A DNA stretch of 64,000 nucleotides from Bacteroidota bacterium (GCA_016706255.1 JADJJZ010000003.1:1405748-1469747); one strand, 5' to 3'; positions 1 to 10,012 are shown, counted from the first letter of the stretch. The notes: generated from the letters alone by a model not told the origin. Program-made: numbers and translations.

Positions 1-2589
1 GCAAATATTGATGATAATGTGGTGTTTGATTTTTTTGGTGCTGCATTTGTTACTGAAGATGGTAATGAATTGGGTACATTTAATAATAATATTGCCATTA
101 AAGGACGAAAAGCAACTACCCATACAAATTTAGATGAACGTACCGCTAATGTTGACTTTGGTTATGAAGGTAATGGTTATTGGTTGCAAAGCTCAAATGT
201 AGCCTGTGAAAATAATATTGCTATCAGCTGCTCAGGTGATGCATACAAAGTATTTAGCGATGATGCCAGTATGCCCTTGACACACCGGTTTAAAATTCCG
301 AAAGCAAATATTTTAAATCCCATTATTGCCGGAGCCGATGATTCCATTTATACTGCTGTTGTTCCACTACGGAAATTTGTAGGCAATATTGCTTACAACT
401 GCAACAGCGCAATGATGTTTTGGACGCATATGCTGAATAACGACAATGTAGGAGATTTTTCTTCGATTGAAAATGATCCATATACGCATACCATTTTTAG
501 TGTGGTGCAGGATTGTAAATTTTGGAATATGTTAGCTGCAGGTATTTCGGTAAAATATTCAGGTCAGGTGCAATTTAAAAATGTTATTTTATTGGGAGAT
601 ATTGATAATCAGTTTGCCGGAAGTGCCTGGGTTGCAGGAAATCCGCAAGGTGGTTATGCATTTATTACGAGTACGGTAACCGGACAAATGATTTATGAAA
701 GTTTAACGGTGAAAGGATGGAAACGTGGTGTAGTTGCAGGAAGAGCAGATGACTTACAAAGTGGAGATGATTTTGAATATGATTATCGCACAGCTAAAAT
801 AATTGGTGGTGTGTATAATAATAACACTTATAATATTGCACCTGAGGAAGGAACCGATGAATATGGTGCATCAGAATATTATAAATTCCCTAAATATTTT
901 GAAATTTCCGGAGCGCCTGTGTTTACTGCAATTACGGCAAACGTAAACCCGGTAGCCGATTTTTCGTATGTTGCTGCGGGCGGAAATAGTATACAGTTTA
1001 ATGGCGTTTTGTCTTCCGATAGTGACCCGGGCGTTACTACTCCGGGTCAGGGAAATGGTGTTGCGGGTTATGTATGGAATTTTGGAGATGGAACCAGTGG
1101 TTATGGAATGGATCCGGTGCATACCTATTCAACAGCAGGTACAAAAAGTGTAACCTTAACCGTTTATGATAGTCAGGGTAAAACCGGCGTAAGTACGAAA
1201 AATGTATATGTAACAACTTCAGCTTATAATAATGTTGTCAGCAATTCAGGTTTTGAAACCGGAGGATTTTACAATTCATCTTTTTCAAACAGCTCTAGAG
1301 TTTATGTTGATGCCGGATGGTTACAAAAAAGTAACTGGGAAATTGTAAACGGTAAAGCAACAATTTATTTAAGCGATAAATGGAACAGACCACTCAGACA
1401 GATTACTAAAAATGATAAAGCATTACGCGGAGTTATTGAATTTTCGTTTCAAGCAAAAAACATCGGTTCAGGTGCGTTTGGTAATGATTTATTTTGCGAA
1501 ATAATTGGTATTAATGGCGAATTTAAAGACCCGAATGTGGTTGAATTAAATAATTTCGAAAAGTGGAATAATAATGATGTTGGATTTACATCTACTGTAC
1601 TACTAAGTGAAAATTTCGGACTTGCAAATTTCAACTGGCAAACATTTACGCGAAATGTAAATTTTGGCTCCGGTTATGATTATATTGTAGTTACATTTTA
1701 TTCGCAAGGTGTAAAAGTTGGTCCTGCAGAAGAGCAAGGTGTGGACAATGTTTGTTTACCATGTAATTGCGCAATTCCACAACATTTATTTGAAGATGAA
1801 TTAACTGCAACACATGCTATGTTGATTTGGGATAATATGGGCAGCGAACAATATCAACTGCAATATAAAACAACAGCAGGTGCAACGTGGACAACAGTAA
1901 CTGTTGAAAATACTTACTATGAATTATCTGCACTTGCAGCCAATACTTCTTATACATGGAAAGTAAAAGCATTGTGCGATGGTGTATGGACTGCCTACTC
2001 CGGCGATAAAATATTTATTACACCTGCAGCAGGAACATCGTGCACATCACCAAGTGTTTTAAGCTCGTCACTAATAACCAATTCAAAAGCAACACTTAAC
2101 TGGAATGAAATTCCATCGTCGTTGCAATATCAGATATCTTATAAAAAAACAACAGACATCAGCTGGACTAATTTATATACCACATCACCCACTTATATGT
2201 TGAGCGGTTTATCACCACTTACCATCTATGAATGGAAAGTAAAATCACAATGTGCAGCAGGATGGAAAGATTTTACATCTACTTCAATTTTTATAACACT
2301 TGCATTAAAAGAGGAGGAATTAATTACTGATAGTTTATCAGACATTACAATTTATCCAAATCCGGTTCAAGGTCAACTGAATTTAAATTTACCTGAATCA
2401 ATTTCAGGAAATCTATCAATTCGTATTATTGATTTAGTGGGACACGTTGTAATGGAAGAAAATATTTCGAGTAACGGAGGTGTAAATGTGATGCAATTAA
2501 ATACAACTGCATTACCAACAGGTATTTATTTACTAACTATTAATGAAGCAAATATGTTACGTGCTTCACAAAAATTCATAAAACAATAA
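1..2589 (+). CDS. T9SS-exported surface protein with beta-helix-like, PKD and two FN3 domains (5' partial)
   Basis: The frame is open from base 1, so the start lies upstream of the window; the GTG at 19 is only the first in-frame start-like codon. The N-terminal ~300 visible residues are rich in short Asn-rich turns (NNNIAI, ENNIAI), as in right-handed parallel beta-helix/G8-type surface proteins. A PKD domain follows (about residues 310-400, with VWNFGDG and HTYSTAGT), then an Asn-rich jelly-roll-like stretch, two fibronectin type III domains (about 595-680 and 685-770, each with a YxWKVKxxC element) and a C-terminal type A sorting domain (IYPNPVQGQLNL, then LPTGIYLLT). T9SS substrates with this C-terminus are secreted across the outer membrane and usually anchored to the surface. 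The specific substrate or adhesion role cannot be read. A strong terminator follows 24 bases after the stop. Confidence 0.85.
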   Translation, partial: ANIDDNVVFDFFGAAFVTEDGNELGTFNNNIAIKGRKATTHTNLDERTANVDFGYEGNGYWLQSSNVACENNIAISCSGDAYKVFSDDASMPLTHRFKIPKANILNPIIAGADDSIYTAVVPLRKFVGNIAYNCNSAMMFWTHMLNNDNVGDFSSIENDPYTHTIFSVVQDCKFWNMLAAGISVKYSGQVQFKNVILLGDIDNQFAGSAWVAGNPQGGYAFITSTVTGQMIYESLTVKGWKRGVVAGRADDLQSGDDFEYDYRTAKIIGGVYNNNTYNIAPEEGTDEYGASEYYKFPKYFEISGAPVFTAITANVNPVADFSYVAAGGNSIQFNGVLSSDSDPGVTTPGQGNGVAGYVWNFGDGTSGYGMDPVHTYSTAGTKSVTLTVYDSQGKTGVSTKNVYVTTSAYNNVVSNSGFETGGFYNSSFSNSSRVYVDAGWLQKSNWEIVNGKATIYLSDKWNRPLRQITKNDKALRGVIEFSFQAKNIGSGAFGNDLFCEIIGINGEFKDPNVVELNNFEKWNNNDVGFTSTVLLSENFGLANFNWQTFTRNVNFGSGYDYIVVTFYSQGVKVGPAEEQGVDNVCLPCNCAIPQHLFEDELTATHAMLIWDNMGSEQYQLQYKTTAGATWTTVTVENTYYELSALAANTSYTWKVKALCDGVWTAYSGDKIFITPAAGTSCTSPSVLSSSLITNSKATLNWNEIPSSLQYQISYKKTTDISWTNLYTTSPTYMLSGLSPLTIYEWKVKSQCAAGWKDFTSTSIFITLALKEEELITDSLSDITIYPNPVQGQLNLNLPESISGNLSIRIIDLVGHVVMEENISSNGGVNVMQLNTTALPTGIYLLTINEANMLRASQKFIKQ

Positions 2590-2612
2590 CCAAAATCAGG
2601 AATGAATAGTAG

Positions 2613-2639
2613 CCCTGACCCTAGCGTCAGGGTTTTTTT
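2613..2639 (+). terminator. Rho-independent terminator
   Basis: A perfect 7-bp stem CCCTGAC/GTCAGGG with a 6-nt loop is followed by seven T residues, directly downstream of the first T9SS gene. Confidence 0.9.
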
Positions 2640-2768
2640 GTGCCATATCAGGTACAATTTGTGGTGTTTTGCCACAAAACATTATACAATTCCCACTTAT
2701 TTACCAATAACGACCTGAATTTTCGATTGGCTCCTTATTTGCATTACATATATCAAATGCATACGAAT

Positions 2769-3251
2769 ATGAAAAAGATTGCCCTTATAATTATAATGTT
2801 TAGCATAAGCTCAGCATTATTTGCTCAAACCGGAAACAATGCACTTGGTGTTAGATTCGGTGGTGGCGATGGCGTAGAAGCCGAAATTTCTTATCAGCAA
2901 TATATTGGTGGACCAAACCGTCTTGAATTCGATCTTGGTTTATATAATGAAGGTTGGAACGACGGATTTAAATTCAGTTTACTTTACCAATGGGTTGGTA
3001 ATATTGATGGCGGATTTAACTGGTATGCCGGAGCCGGCGGAAGCATTGGTGGCCGTAATGTTGACACCGGTAACCCACATTGGGATGATGATTATAATGA
3101 TGGATTATTTTTAGATGTAGACGGACAAATAGGTATTGAATATAATTTCCCGTTTCCTATTCAAATTAGCCTTGATGCAAGGCCCGAATTCGGATTAATT
3201 AATGATGATTTCGATTTTGGATACGGCTTTGGGATTCGATATATGTTTTAA
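2769..3251 (+). CDS. small outer-membrane beta-barrel-like protein
   Basis: 160 residues starting at MKKIALIIIMF. I chose this ATG because a classical signal peptide ending ALFAQ follows directly; longer in-frame extensions have no signal character. The mature part is Gly- and aromatic-rich with alternating hydrophobic residues (GVRFGGGDGVEAEIS, YAGAGGSIGG, FGYGFGIRYMF) and ends in Phe, the pattern of small 8-strand outer-membrane barrels. No precise family is recognised. It stands alone between two terminators. The role is unknown; a structural or porin-like role is inference. Confidence 0.7.
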   Translation: MKKIALIIIMFSISSALFAQTGNNALGVRFGGGDGVEAEISYQQYIGGPNRLEFDLGLYNEGWNDGFKFSLLYQWVGNIDGGFNWYAGAGGSIGGRNVDTGNPHWDDDYNDGLFLDVDGQIGIEYNFPFPIQISLDARPEFGLINDDFDFGYGFGIRYMF

Positions 3252-3272
3252 GTGTTGTTTATATTGTAAAAG

Positions 3273-3305
3273 AAAAAGCCATCCGAGCAGGATGGCTTTT
3301 TCTTT
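3273..3305. terminator. bidirectional terminator between convergent genes
   Basis: A 12-bp perfect stem (AAAAAGCCATCC and its complement) with loop GAGCA is flanked by A and T tracts, so it can end the beta-barrel gene on + and the CotH-like gene on -. Confidence 0.93.
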
Positions 3306-3318
3306 TTATACCACTTAA

Positions 3319-4866
3319 TTAATTTTTTATTACTGAAGATATAATTGTATTTGTTGAATTTGAAACTTTAAGTAAATACATGCCGGATGGAAATAATTGT
3401 AAATCGAAATTTGTTGTGCTGCCATTTATTGTTTCTTCTAACACTAAACGGCCATTTAAATTAAATAGCTGAATTTGATAGATGTCACTTTTATCTAAAT
3501 TTAAATTTACTAAATTACTGGTTGGATTTGGGTAAATGGAAACCACAAATCCGGTTACCGGGGTTATACTTTGCCCAATTTGTGTGCAATCAATTACGTC
3601 TTCCAGGTAGCTGTTTCTATCTGCAACAAATGATTTTAAGCCATAAATGGTTCCACCTCCCGGTCCGCCCCCTGCTGTAATGTTTTCATCCAAATTATTG
3701 ATGTATTGGTCATCGGTGTACATTTTATTATCATCAGCTAAAACAGCAGTGCGTATCAAATCATCTAAAACATTTACGGCAGCATCAATATACGCACTCG
3801 TAAAATATTTATTTTTCATATCACAATAATAATAATCGTAGGTTGCACGGGTTGCAGCAATAGTTACAATTCGTTCTAATAGCGGACGACTTAAAGCGTA
3901 ATAGTCGACTGCAAGTGTAGTCATGTCGGTAACACCACCACCGCCCATTCCGCCACCGGCAGGGTAGGAGCCGAATGCTTCATTACAATCCCATTTAATC
4001 CATTCCCATAATCCATTTACCGGGTTGTGATAAATATAATAATTACGGGCTGAATTGGTGTAAGAATCGAGGTTCGAAAATAAATTATCTAATACCAGAC
4101 TTTTCATTAATACCGGTTCATTAAAATAATATTGTAATGAATCAGCAAAATCGGCATCGCTGCTGTTATTTATAAAATCAGTTAATTTAATCAGGTCAGT
4201 CCAGTCGTTTTCAGTACTATTATTTTCCAGCGAGTAACGATTTTCATACGCTGTTGTATCGGTGCCATAATATAATAAATCAGCATAGTAACTTCCTGCA
4301 CCAAATGCAGCACCTGCTTTAAATAAATTTTCTGAACTATTATCAAAATGGGTATTTAAAAAATCATCGTCAATTTGTTCTACCACATCATAAAATCCCC
4401 AATAGGTGCCATTCATATAAACATCAGCATAAATACAACGTGGTGCGGGCATCAGTTCGTTATGGCAAATATCATATATTATTTTTTCCCGCATAAAAGT
4501 GGGGTCCTTAAAACAATTATTAAAATTTAATTTTTCTAATTTATCATAATCAAGCGAGTCGACGTATCGATTAAAATCGAGTTTGAACGATTTTTTATCA
4601 CCCGGATGTCCATATGAGGAATTTCCTTTTAAACGAATACCAATATCTTGAAAAGTTGAAACACCGGTATTATCTGTTATGGTAACATCGGCTTTCATAT
4701 AGGTTTCTGAACTGTAATTTAAAACCAGACTATCCCAAAATCCTGTTTGTGCAAATTGTAATTCAACTTTTAAAATCTGGTTGGTTGCAAACAAATCGTC
4801 GCCCGGTGCCTGGGCAAATAAGCTGCCGGTGAGCAGCAATAAAATAACTGTCGTGAGTCGCTTCAT
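3319..4866 (-). CDS. CotH kinase-family protein with T9SS sorting domain
   Basis: 515 residues with a signal peptide (MKRLTTVILLLLTGSLFAQ). Residues ~30-420 carry the CotH-family pattern: DIGIRLKGNSS, KKSFKLDFN, LEKLNFNN, a YWGFYDVVEQID block, and WIKWDCNEAFG late in the domain. CotH was first known from Bacillus spore-coat assembly, where it is an atypical protein kinase; bacterial surface relatives are common and their substrates mostly unknown. The C-terminal ~75 residues form a type A sorting domain (VSIYPNPTSNLVNLNL ... PSGMYLLKV), so the product should be exported through T9SS. A Gly-rich linker (GGGPGGG) lies before the last part of the catalytic region. The gene is convergent with its left neighbour. 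Confidence 0.9.
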   Translation of the reverse strand: MKRLTTVILLLLTGSLFAQAPGDDLFATNQILKVELQFAQTGFWDSLVLNYSSETYMKADVTITDNTGVSTFQDIGIRLKGNSSYGHPGDKKSFKLDFNRYVDSLDYDKLEKLNFNNCFKDPTFMREKIIYDICHNELMPAPRCIYADVYMNGTYWGFYDVVEQIDDDFLNTHFDNSSENLFKAGAAFGAGSYYADLLYYGTDTTAYENRYSLENNSTENDWTDLIKLTDFINNSSDADFADSLQYYFNEPVLMKSLVLDNLFSNLDSYTNSARNYYIYHNPVNGLWEWIKWDCNEAFGSYPAGGGMGGGGVTDMTTLAVDYYALSRPLLERIVTIAATRATYDYYYCDMKNKYFTSAYIDAAVNVLDDLIRTAVLADDNKMYTDDQYINNLDENITAGGGPGGGTIYGLKSFVADRNSYLEDVIDCTQIGQSITPVTGFVVSIYPNPTSNLVNLNLDKSDIYQIQLFNLNGRLVLEETINGSTTNFDLQLFPSGMYLLKVSNSTNTIISSVIKN

Positions 4867-4965
4867 ATCGGTATTTTGTGGTCTGACCGCCTAAAGTTGA
4901 TAAGGTTTAACGTATTAACAAAAATAATTTATGATAACTGTGGTATAATAATTGGTAACTGCTAC

Positions 4966-4995
4966 TTGCATTTTCAGTTCACTCGAATATCTTTG
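4966..4995 (+). promoter_or_regulatory. Bacteroidota-type promoter
   Basis: A TTG at 4966-4968 and TATCTTTG at 4988-4995 (consensus TAnnTTTG) are separated by 19 bp. The start codon lies 21 bases downstream of the -7 box. Confidence 0.6.
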
Positions 4996-5016
4996 TTCAC
5001 GTTAAAATACACATCT

Positions 5017-7119
5017 ATGTTTAAACACATTACTACTATTTTATTGCTGACAGGCATGCTGCAGGTTAGCGCTCAGGTTAATATTGTAATAACGGGCACG
5101 CCCATTACAGAATCCTTTACAGGCTTTACAGGAGCGGGTTTTACCCCAACTCCGGGTGCGGGACAACTCGATGCTGATAACTGGCAAATAACAGGTTTTA
5201 ATGAAGGCGACCTCCTGTTTGGCGGCACCAAAACAACCGGCGATTTTGCCCGTGGCAGCACAGGAGGCAATATTAGTACCGGCGGTATTTATTCCCTACT
5301 CACCGCTGCAGGGGCAAATCAATCCCTGTATTTTCAACCAACTGCTGATGATATTACGCCCGGATCAATAGCATTGGTGTATAAAAATATTACAGGAACT
5401 CTATTAACTGAACTCGATTTTTCGTACGTAATTTATTTATACAATAACGAAAGCCGTTCTACTACTTTAAAATTATCTTATTCAACCGATAACATCACTT
5501 ATACCGATGTTCCGTCAATGGATTTCACCTCACTTGGGGCACTTGATGCATCGTTATATACTTATAACCGCAGTGTTGCTCTCAGCGGTTTATCTATTCC
5601 AAATAACACCTTCATTTATTTTAAATGGACAACAGATGATGCACCCGGTGGTGCAGGTAATCGCGATGAAATTGGTTTAGATAATATTACACTTACTGCA
5701 GGTTCTGATCCGATTCCAACACCAACAGTTTATTTTAATAATGATATTATTTATGCTTATGAAAATAATGGTTCGTTTTCATTTGATGTAAATATTGCTA
5801 CTCCGCACGATTGTAATGCATTTATCACTTTAAATCCTGAAGTTACTTTAGCAAAGGAAGGTGTTGATTATACATTCAGCTCCCCTACAATGATTTCGTT
5901 TACAGCCGGCGGACCAACAACCCAAACTGTTGTAGTACCGCTTACCAACGATAATATTCCTGAATATATGGAAACCATGTATTTTGAGTTAGATAGTGTT
6001 TCTCCGGGATGTTTAATTGTTGCACCTACATTTCAGTTAGTATTTATTCAGGATTCAGATGTTGCGGTTATTGGTGATTGCGAAAATTTAATTATTTCTC
6101 AATATGGTGAAGGCACAGGAATTTTAAATAATAAGGCATTGGAAATTTATAACCCTACTGATGCCGCTGTTAATCTCGAAGATTATTACGTGCATATTTA
6201 TTCAAATGGCGGACTTGCACCTGTTTATTATTTTCAAGGTAATGGAATGCTTGCGCCGGGTGATGCCTATGTAATTACTACTGAGGATGCAAATCCACCA
6301 TTACTTGCTCAGGCTGATACCACAGGACAAGGAGCATATTTTAACGGAAACGATGCTGTAGTTTTAAATAACGGTCCTTACATGATTGATAAAATTGGTG
6401 AAATTGGTATTGACCCCGGTATCACAGGCTGGTTAATTCCCGGTGGAAGCACAACCGATAATTCATTAGTACGTAAATCATCTGTTACTCAAGGTCAGTT
6501 AGATTGGAGTTTAGGTGTAAATGAATGGAATGTAATCGGCCCCAATAATTTCGCCGGATTAAATACACATGTTTATGATGGTTGTGGTTGTCCTGCGCCA
6601 ACAGGATTTGCAGTTATGAATATTACAAGTTCAACATTTAAGGCTGTTTGGGATGCTATGCCGGGTGCTACAAAATATCAGGTTTGGTATCGCCAATCAG
6701 GAATTGGTGCACCATGGAGCAAAAAAAATACCACCACCAATTCGAAAAAAATTATTGGTTTGTTACCATCTACTTTGTATGAGGTAAAAGTTAAAACGTT
6801 TTGTGGTGTATTAGGTTCTGAATTTACTACAACCTTATTTGTAACTACAGGCCCACTGCGCGCTGGTGAAATTGAAAGCAGCTTTAATTTATTTCCAAAT
6901 CCAAACAATGGGTTGTTTACAATTGAATTGCCAACCGATTTAACTGAAAATGCAGATTTGTTTATTTATGATATTACAGGTGCGTTGGTGTTAAAACAAA
7001 CTGTTGAAGCACAAACAAATTCACTTACTATTGATTTAACTAAATTGCCAAAAGGAAGTTATATTGTACGATTAATTAGCGTTAATTCTGCATCAACTGA
7101 AATTCTGGTTATTGAGTAA
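5017..7119 (+). CDS. T9SS surface protein with Calx-beta-like, lamin-tail and FN3 domains
   Basis: About 700 residues. The ATG at 5017 is preferred over the upstream in-frame ATG because it opens a signal peptide (MFKHITTILLLTGMLQVSAQ) and lies 21 bases after a promoter -7 box. In order: a Gly-rich beta-sandwich (~25-225), a Calx-beta-like domain (~235-340, with DNIPEYMETMYFELDS), a lamin-tail domain (~345-500, with LIISQYGEG, KALEIYNPT, YYVHIYSNGG), one fibronectin type III domain (~515-600) and a type A sorting domain (FNLFPNPNNGLFTIELP ... PKGSYIVRL). Lamin-tail plus T9SS architecture is typical of secreted nucleases and adhesins, but no nuclease domain is present here. The likely role is surface adhesion or a scaffold (inference). 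Confidence 0.88.
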   Translation: MFKHITTILLLTGMLQVSAQVNIVITGTPITESFTGFTGAGFTPTPGAGQLDADNWQITGFNEGDLLFGGTKTTGDFARGSTGGNISTGGIYSLLTAAGANQSLYFQPTADDITPGSIALVYKNITGTLLTELDFSYVIYLYNNESRSTTLKLSYSTDNITYTDVPSMDFTSLGALDASLYTYNRSVALSGLSIPNNTFIYFKWTTDDAPGGAGNRDEIGLDNITLTAGSDPIPTPTVYFNNDIIYAYENNGSFSFDVNIATPHDCNAFITLNPEVTLAKEGVDYTFSSPTMISFTAGGPTTQTVVVPLTNDNIPEYMETMYFELDSVSPGCLIVAPTFQLVFIQDSDVAVIGDCENLIISQYGEGTGILNNKALEIYNPTDAAVNLEDYYVHIYSNGGLAPVYYFQGNGMLAPGDAYVITTEDANPPLLAQADTTGQGAYFNGNDAVVLNNGPYMIDKIGEIGIDPGITGWLIPGGSTTDNSLVRKSSVTQGQLDWSLGVNEWNVIGPNNFAGLNTHVYDGCGCPAPTGFAVMNITSSTFKAVWDAMPGATKYQVWYRQSGIGAPWSKKNTTTNSKKIIGLLPSTLYEVKVKTFCGVLGSEFTTTLFVTTGPLRAGEIESSFNLFPNPNNGLFTIELPTDLTENADLFIYDITGALVLKQTVEAQTNSLTIDLTKLPKGSYIVRLISVNSASTEILVIE

Positions 7120-7136
7120 AAATACATTTACCATTA

Positions 7137-7177
7137 AAATAAAACCCGACTGCAATTGTAATCGGGTTTTATTTTTT
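7137..7177. terminator. bidirectional terminator
   Basis: The stem AAAACCCGA (7141-7149) pairs with TCGGGTTTT (7162-7170), with A-rich sequence before and a T tract after. It lies between the convergent T9SS and pirin genes. Confidence 0.9.
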
Positions 7178-7189
7178 TATCAGATGTTA

Positions 7190-7939
7190 TTAGCTTCTTG
7201 AAGCTGCATATGTTAAATAACCGGGCTCTTTTAAAGCACTGATTAAAAACAATGTTGAAGCTTCATTTATTTCAAAAGAATAATTACCTGCCTCATCAAT
7301 AACAAAAAAATCATCTTTGTTTAACTGTCCTTTTTCAGTATGTAAATTGCCTGAAATCACATAAAATGAATGTACGCGTTCTGCATCCAGTTCAATGGTA
7401 TGCGTGCCTGCTTCAAATTCAATTTGTTGAATGGTTAAGCCGGGTGTCATCATTTCCAAAGGCGCAAGTTCACCTTTTAAAATTTTCACCTTTTTACCTG
7501 GTTCATTTATTACAGGAAATGTATCTGCCGGATAATCATTATACGTTGCCGGTTGTAAAAGCGATTTATTAATATCAGGATCAAACCAAATTTGAAACAT
7601 ATGTGTGCCCTTATGCATTTTTTCAGCATGGCTTATGCCATTTCCTGCGCGTATAATTTGCACATCACCGGCTTGTAATGGCAGCCAGGTTTTATTTTTG
7701 GTGTCGTAATGTTCAACGGTTCCTTCCAGTATAAAACTCACAATTTCAAATGCCTGATGCGGGTGTAAACCTATGGTAGAGGTAACTTCACCCCAGGCAT
7801 GTGCCCAATAAAAGATATTGGAATAAGGCTGCAGCTTTGTAGCGTCCGGCGACATCTGAATGGGCTTGTTTTCAAGTATTTCGCCACCATTAAAATTGCC
7901 GGTTATTTGTTTTTGTACCGGATATATATGTATAGACAT
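7190..7939 (-). CDS. pirin family protein
   Basis: 249 residues of the two-cupin pirin fold. The N-terminal cupin carries the metal site: H59 and H61 (GLHPHQAFEIVSF), then H104 and E106 (NGISHAEKM), with the same spacing as the iron ligands of human pirin. The C-terminal cupin has AGTHTIEL and VHSFYVISG. Bacterial pirins include quercetinases (YhaK/YhhW) and redox-sensing or regulatory forms; which applies here cannot be told. The ATG at 7939 gives a normal N-terminus with no signal peptide, so the protein is cytoplasmic. It is a single gene with no obvious operon partner. Confidence 0.92.
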   Translation of the reverse strand: MSIHIYPVQKQITGNFNGGEILENKPIQMSPDATKLQPYSNIFYWAHAWGEVTSTIGLHPHQAFEIVSFILEGTVEHYDTKNKTWLPLQAGDVQIIRAGNGISHAEKMHKGTHMFQIWFDPDINKSLLQPATYNDYPADTFPVINEPGKKVKILKGELAPLEMMTPGLTIQQIEFEAGTHTIELDAERVHSFYVISGNLHTEKGQLNKDDFFVIDEAGNYSFEINEASTLFLISALKEPGYLTYAASRS

Positions 7940-7981
7940 AGAATTATTTTTATCTATAAACTATAGTCCTGTTTAAAAAGT

Positions 7982-8350
7982 TCACTTTATTGTATCGCCT
8001 GCAGATTCAATTGCTGATTGTTCAATACCCTGTAAAATTTCATTTAAATCGATTTCCAGTTCAGGCGCATTTTCTTCCTGAATGCCTGCAATAGCAACCT
8101 GCAAGCGCAATGATAATTCAGTAGCTCTGCTCATTTGTTTATCATTTAAGTCGCTCGACATTAATTCATTCATAATAGCATCTACTTCACTGTAAAGCGA
8201 ATCTAATTCGGGAGCACCGTAAGGGGTTTTAGCATCAGCCAGTTTTTCATACTCAGTAACTTTGTCTTCAAACTGATTTAATAATTTATCGGAATGACTG
8301 TTGCATGATGTTAAAAGTGTGATGGTGAATATAAATAGTAAGTTTTTCAT
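7982..8350 (-). CDS. small lipoprotein of unknown function
   Basis: 122 residues starting at MKNLLFIFTITLLTSCNS. The lipobox LTSC marks a lipoprotein. The mature part is acidic and mainly helical (FEDKVTEYEKLADA, LDSLYSEVDAIMNELM), coiled-coil-like, with no recognised domain. A longer in-frame reading to 8467 exists, but it runs into the C-terminus of the upstream flavoprotein and lacks a signal peptide, so the internal ATG is chosen. It starts 22 bases after the restored flavoprotein stop and may be cotranscribed with it. Confidence 0.75.
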   Translation of the reverse strand: MKNLLFIFTITLLTSCNSHSDKLLNQFEDKVTEYEKLADAKTPYGAPELDSLYSEVDAIMNELMSSDLNDKQMSRATELSLRLQVAIAGIQEENAPELEIDLNEILQGIEQSAIESAGDTIK

Positions 8351-8372
8351 AATCTTTATTTTATGGTTAAGG

Positions 8373-9601
8373 TTATAACGTTTCTGCAATTTGCTGAATT
8401 CCGGCAGCAGCAATATATCCGGTTGTCCATGCTGCCTGAAAATTAAATCCACCTGTAACAGCATCAATATTCAATACTTCGCCTGCAAAAAATAAATTCG
8501 GGTGTTTTTTACTTTGCATAGTTTTAAAATCTACTTCCTGTAACTTAATGCCACCACAAGTTACAAATTCATCTTTAAATGTGCTTTTGCCTTTTACTTT
8601 AAAATTACTTTCTGTGAGTACTGCAGCAAATTTTTGTAAAATAACTTTGTTACATCCGACCAGTTTAAGGTATCAGCAATGCCACAATAATTACACAACG
8701 ATTTATGCAAACGCGTGGAAATATTTCCTAATGGTGTATTTATAATATTTTTTTTGGGAGATGACATTTTTAAGGATAATAACATATTTAAGCAACTTTC
8801 ATAATCATGTTCCGGTAGAAAGTTAACGATTAAATTAAAGTTATATTGTTTTTTAGCAAGTGCCACAGCTCCCCAGGCAGATAATTTAAGAATTGCCGGA
8901 CCGCTTAAACCCCAATGGGTAATTAATAAAGGACCCTGTGTTGAAATTTTTTCGCCTTCAATTTTGCATGTTACTTCAGGCACACTCACGCCCATAAGTC
9001 CTTCAATACGTTTATCACTGATATGAAATGTAAATAAACTGGGTACAGGTTCAACAATGGTGTGACCGAGTGTAGCTAACATTTTCCATACCTGCGGACT
9101 ACTTCCTGTTGCAACCAACACAAAATCAAAAGTATCTGATTTACCATTACTGAATTCTAGTTGCCATTTATTTTCATGATGGTGTAATTGGGTAACACCG
9201 GTTTGGGTATGCAAACGAATTTGTAATTGTTCTGCTTCATGTAAAAAACAATCAATTATGGTTTGAGAAGTATTGGTTACCGGAAACATTCTGCCATCCG
9301 GTTCTGCATGAATATTTACGCGACGTTGTTTAAACCAGTTAATGGTATCAGAAGGATTAAAAACATAAAATGGTCCCAATAATTCTTTTGCTCCACGCGG
9401 GTAATTATTTACCAATAATTCCGGTTCGAAACAGGCATGCGTAACATTACATCTGCCACCACCCGAAACTTTTACCTTACTAAGAAACTGAGCCGATTTA
9501 TCAAAAATGTGCACCTCCAACCCCGGAACCAGTTCCGCAGCATTAATCCCGGCAAAAAAACCGGCTGCACCTCCTCCAATAATGGCTAGTTTTAAATTCA
9601 T
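8373..9601 (-). CDS. HI0933/BaiN-type flavoprotein oxidoreductase (apparent -1 frameshift)
   Basis: The N-terminal 335 residues read from 9601 to 8594 and show the FAD dinucleotide motif (IIGGGAAGFFAGINAAE), the KVSGGGRCNVTHA block and the family helical insert, then stop early. The missing ~75-residue C-terminus is present just downstream in another frame: VTCGGIKLQEVDFKTM, FFAGEVLNIDAVTGGFNFQAAW, then TAA at 8373-8375. Adding one A in the AAA run read on the minus strand (8646-8648) joins both parts into 409 residues, the usual family length. HI0933-like (YhiN/BaiN) enzymes bind FAD; a 3-dehydro bile acid reductase is known for BaiN, but the substrate here is unknown. Either a sequencing error or a recent mutation explains the break. 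Confidence 0.88.
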
Positions 9602-9624
9602 TGGTTTTCGTAAAGGTAAGAGGA

Positions 9625-9659
9625 ATTAGCTAATTAGCTGATTAGCAAATTAGCAAATG
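9625..9659 (-). repeat. TTAGCTAA-type intergenic repeat, inverted copy
   Basis: Read on the minus strand this is a run of TTTGCTAAT / CAGCTAAT units, the same phrase as the array at 9832-10012 but in the opposite orientation. Confidence 0.65.
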
Positions 9660-9762
9660 ATGCCCAAGAGTGGTATTTTGATTGTAAAAGTACATTTGGA
9701 GTTGCAAAATAATATATTGGAAGATTGAATTATTTAATTAACTAATTAATTAAATTAATAAA

Positions 9763-9785
9763 AGTTGATTCCGCAGGAATCAACT
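9763..9785 (-). terminator. terminator for the transhydrogenase operon
   Basis: A perfect 10-bp stem AGTTGATTCC/GGAATCAACT with a 3-nt loop is followed on the minus strand by TTTTATT. It lies about 225 bases beyond the pntB stop, leaving a long 3' tail containing the repeats. Confidence 0.7.
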
Positions 9786-9831
9786 AAACAAAAGGTTGAA
9801 TAATAAGTCAAGCTTAAAAGCTTGGGAAGAA

Positions 9832-10012
9832 CCCCATTAGCTAATTTGCTAATCGGCTAATCAGCTAAAAGTTGAATAAGAATCTAAATTACCAGCCCAC
9901 ACAAAACCCCATTAGCTAATTTGCTAATCGGCTAATCAGCTAATCGGCTAAAAGTTGAATAAGAATCTAAATTAACAGCCCACACAAAACCCCATTAGCT
10001 AATTTGCTAATT
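9832..10012. repeat. tandem direct repeat (75- and 83-bp units plus a partial third)
   Basis: Unit 1 (9832-9906) and unit 2 (9907-9989) are nearly identical; unit 2 has one extra 8-base ATCGGCTA step and one substitution. A third partial copy starts at 9990 and runs into the pntB stop codon. Each unit begins CCCCATTAGCTAATTTGC and ends AGCCCACACAAAA. Confidence 0.9.

Larger units (their letters stand above)
9602..10010. other. 409-bp intergenic region with repeats and a terminator
   Basis: No gene is seen. It holds a degenerate TTAGCTAA-type repeat at 9625-9659, a hairpin at 9763-9785 that works as a minus-strand terminator for the transhydrogenase operon, a small CAAGCTT-AA-AAGCTTG palindrome near 9813-9830, and a direct-repeat array from 9832 into the pntB stop. 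Confidence 0.75.

Noticed and set aside
9832..10012. Possible CRISPR array
   Set aside because: Units of 75-83 bp are repeats without unique spacers, and no cas gene is nearby.
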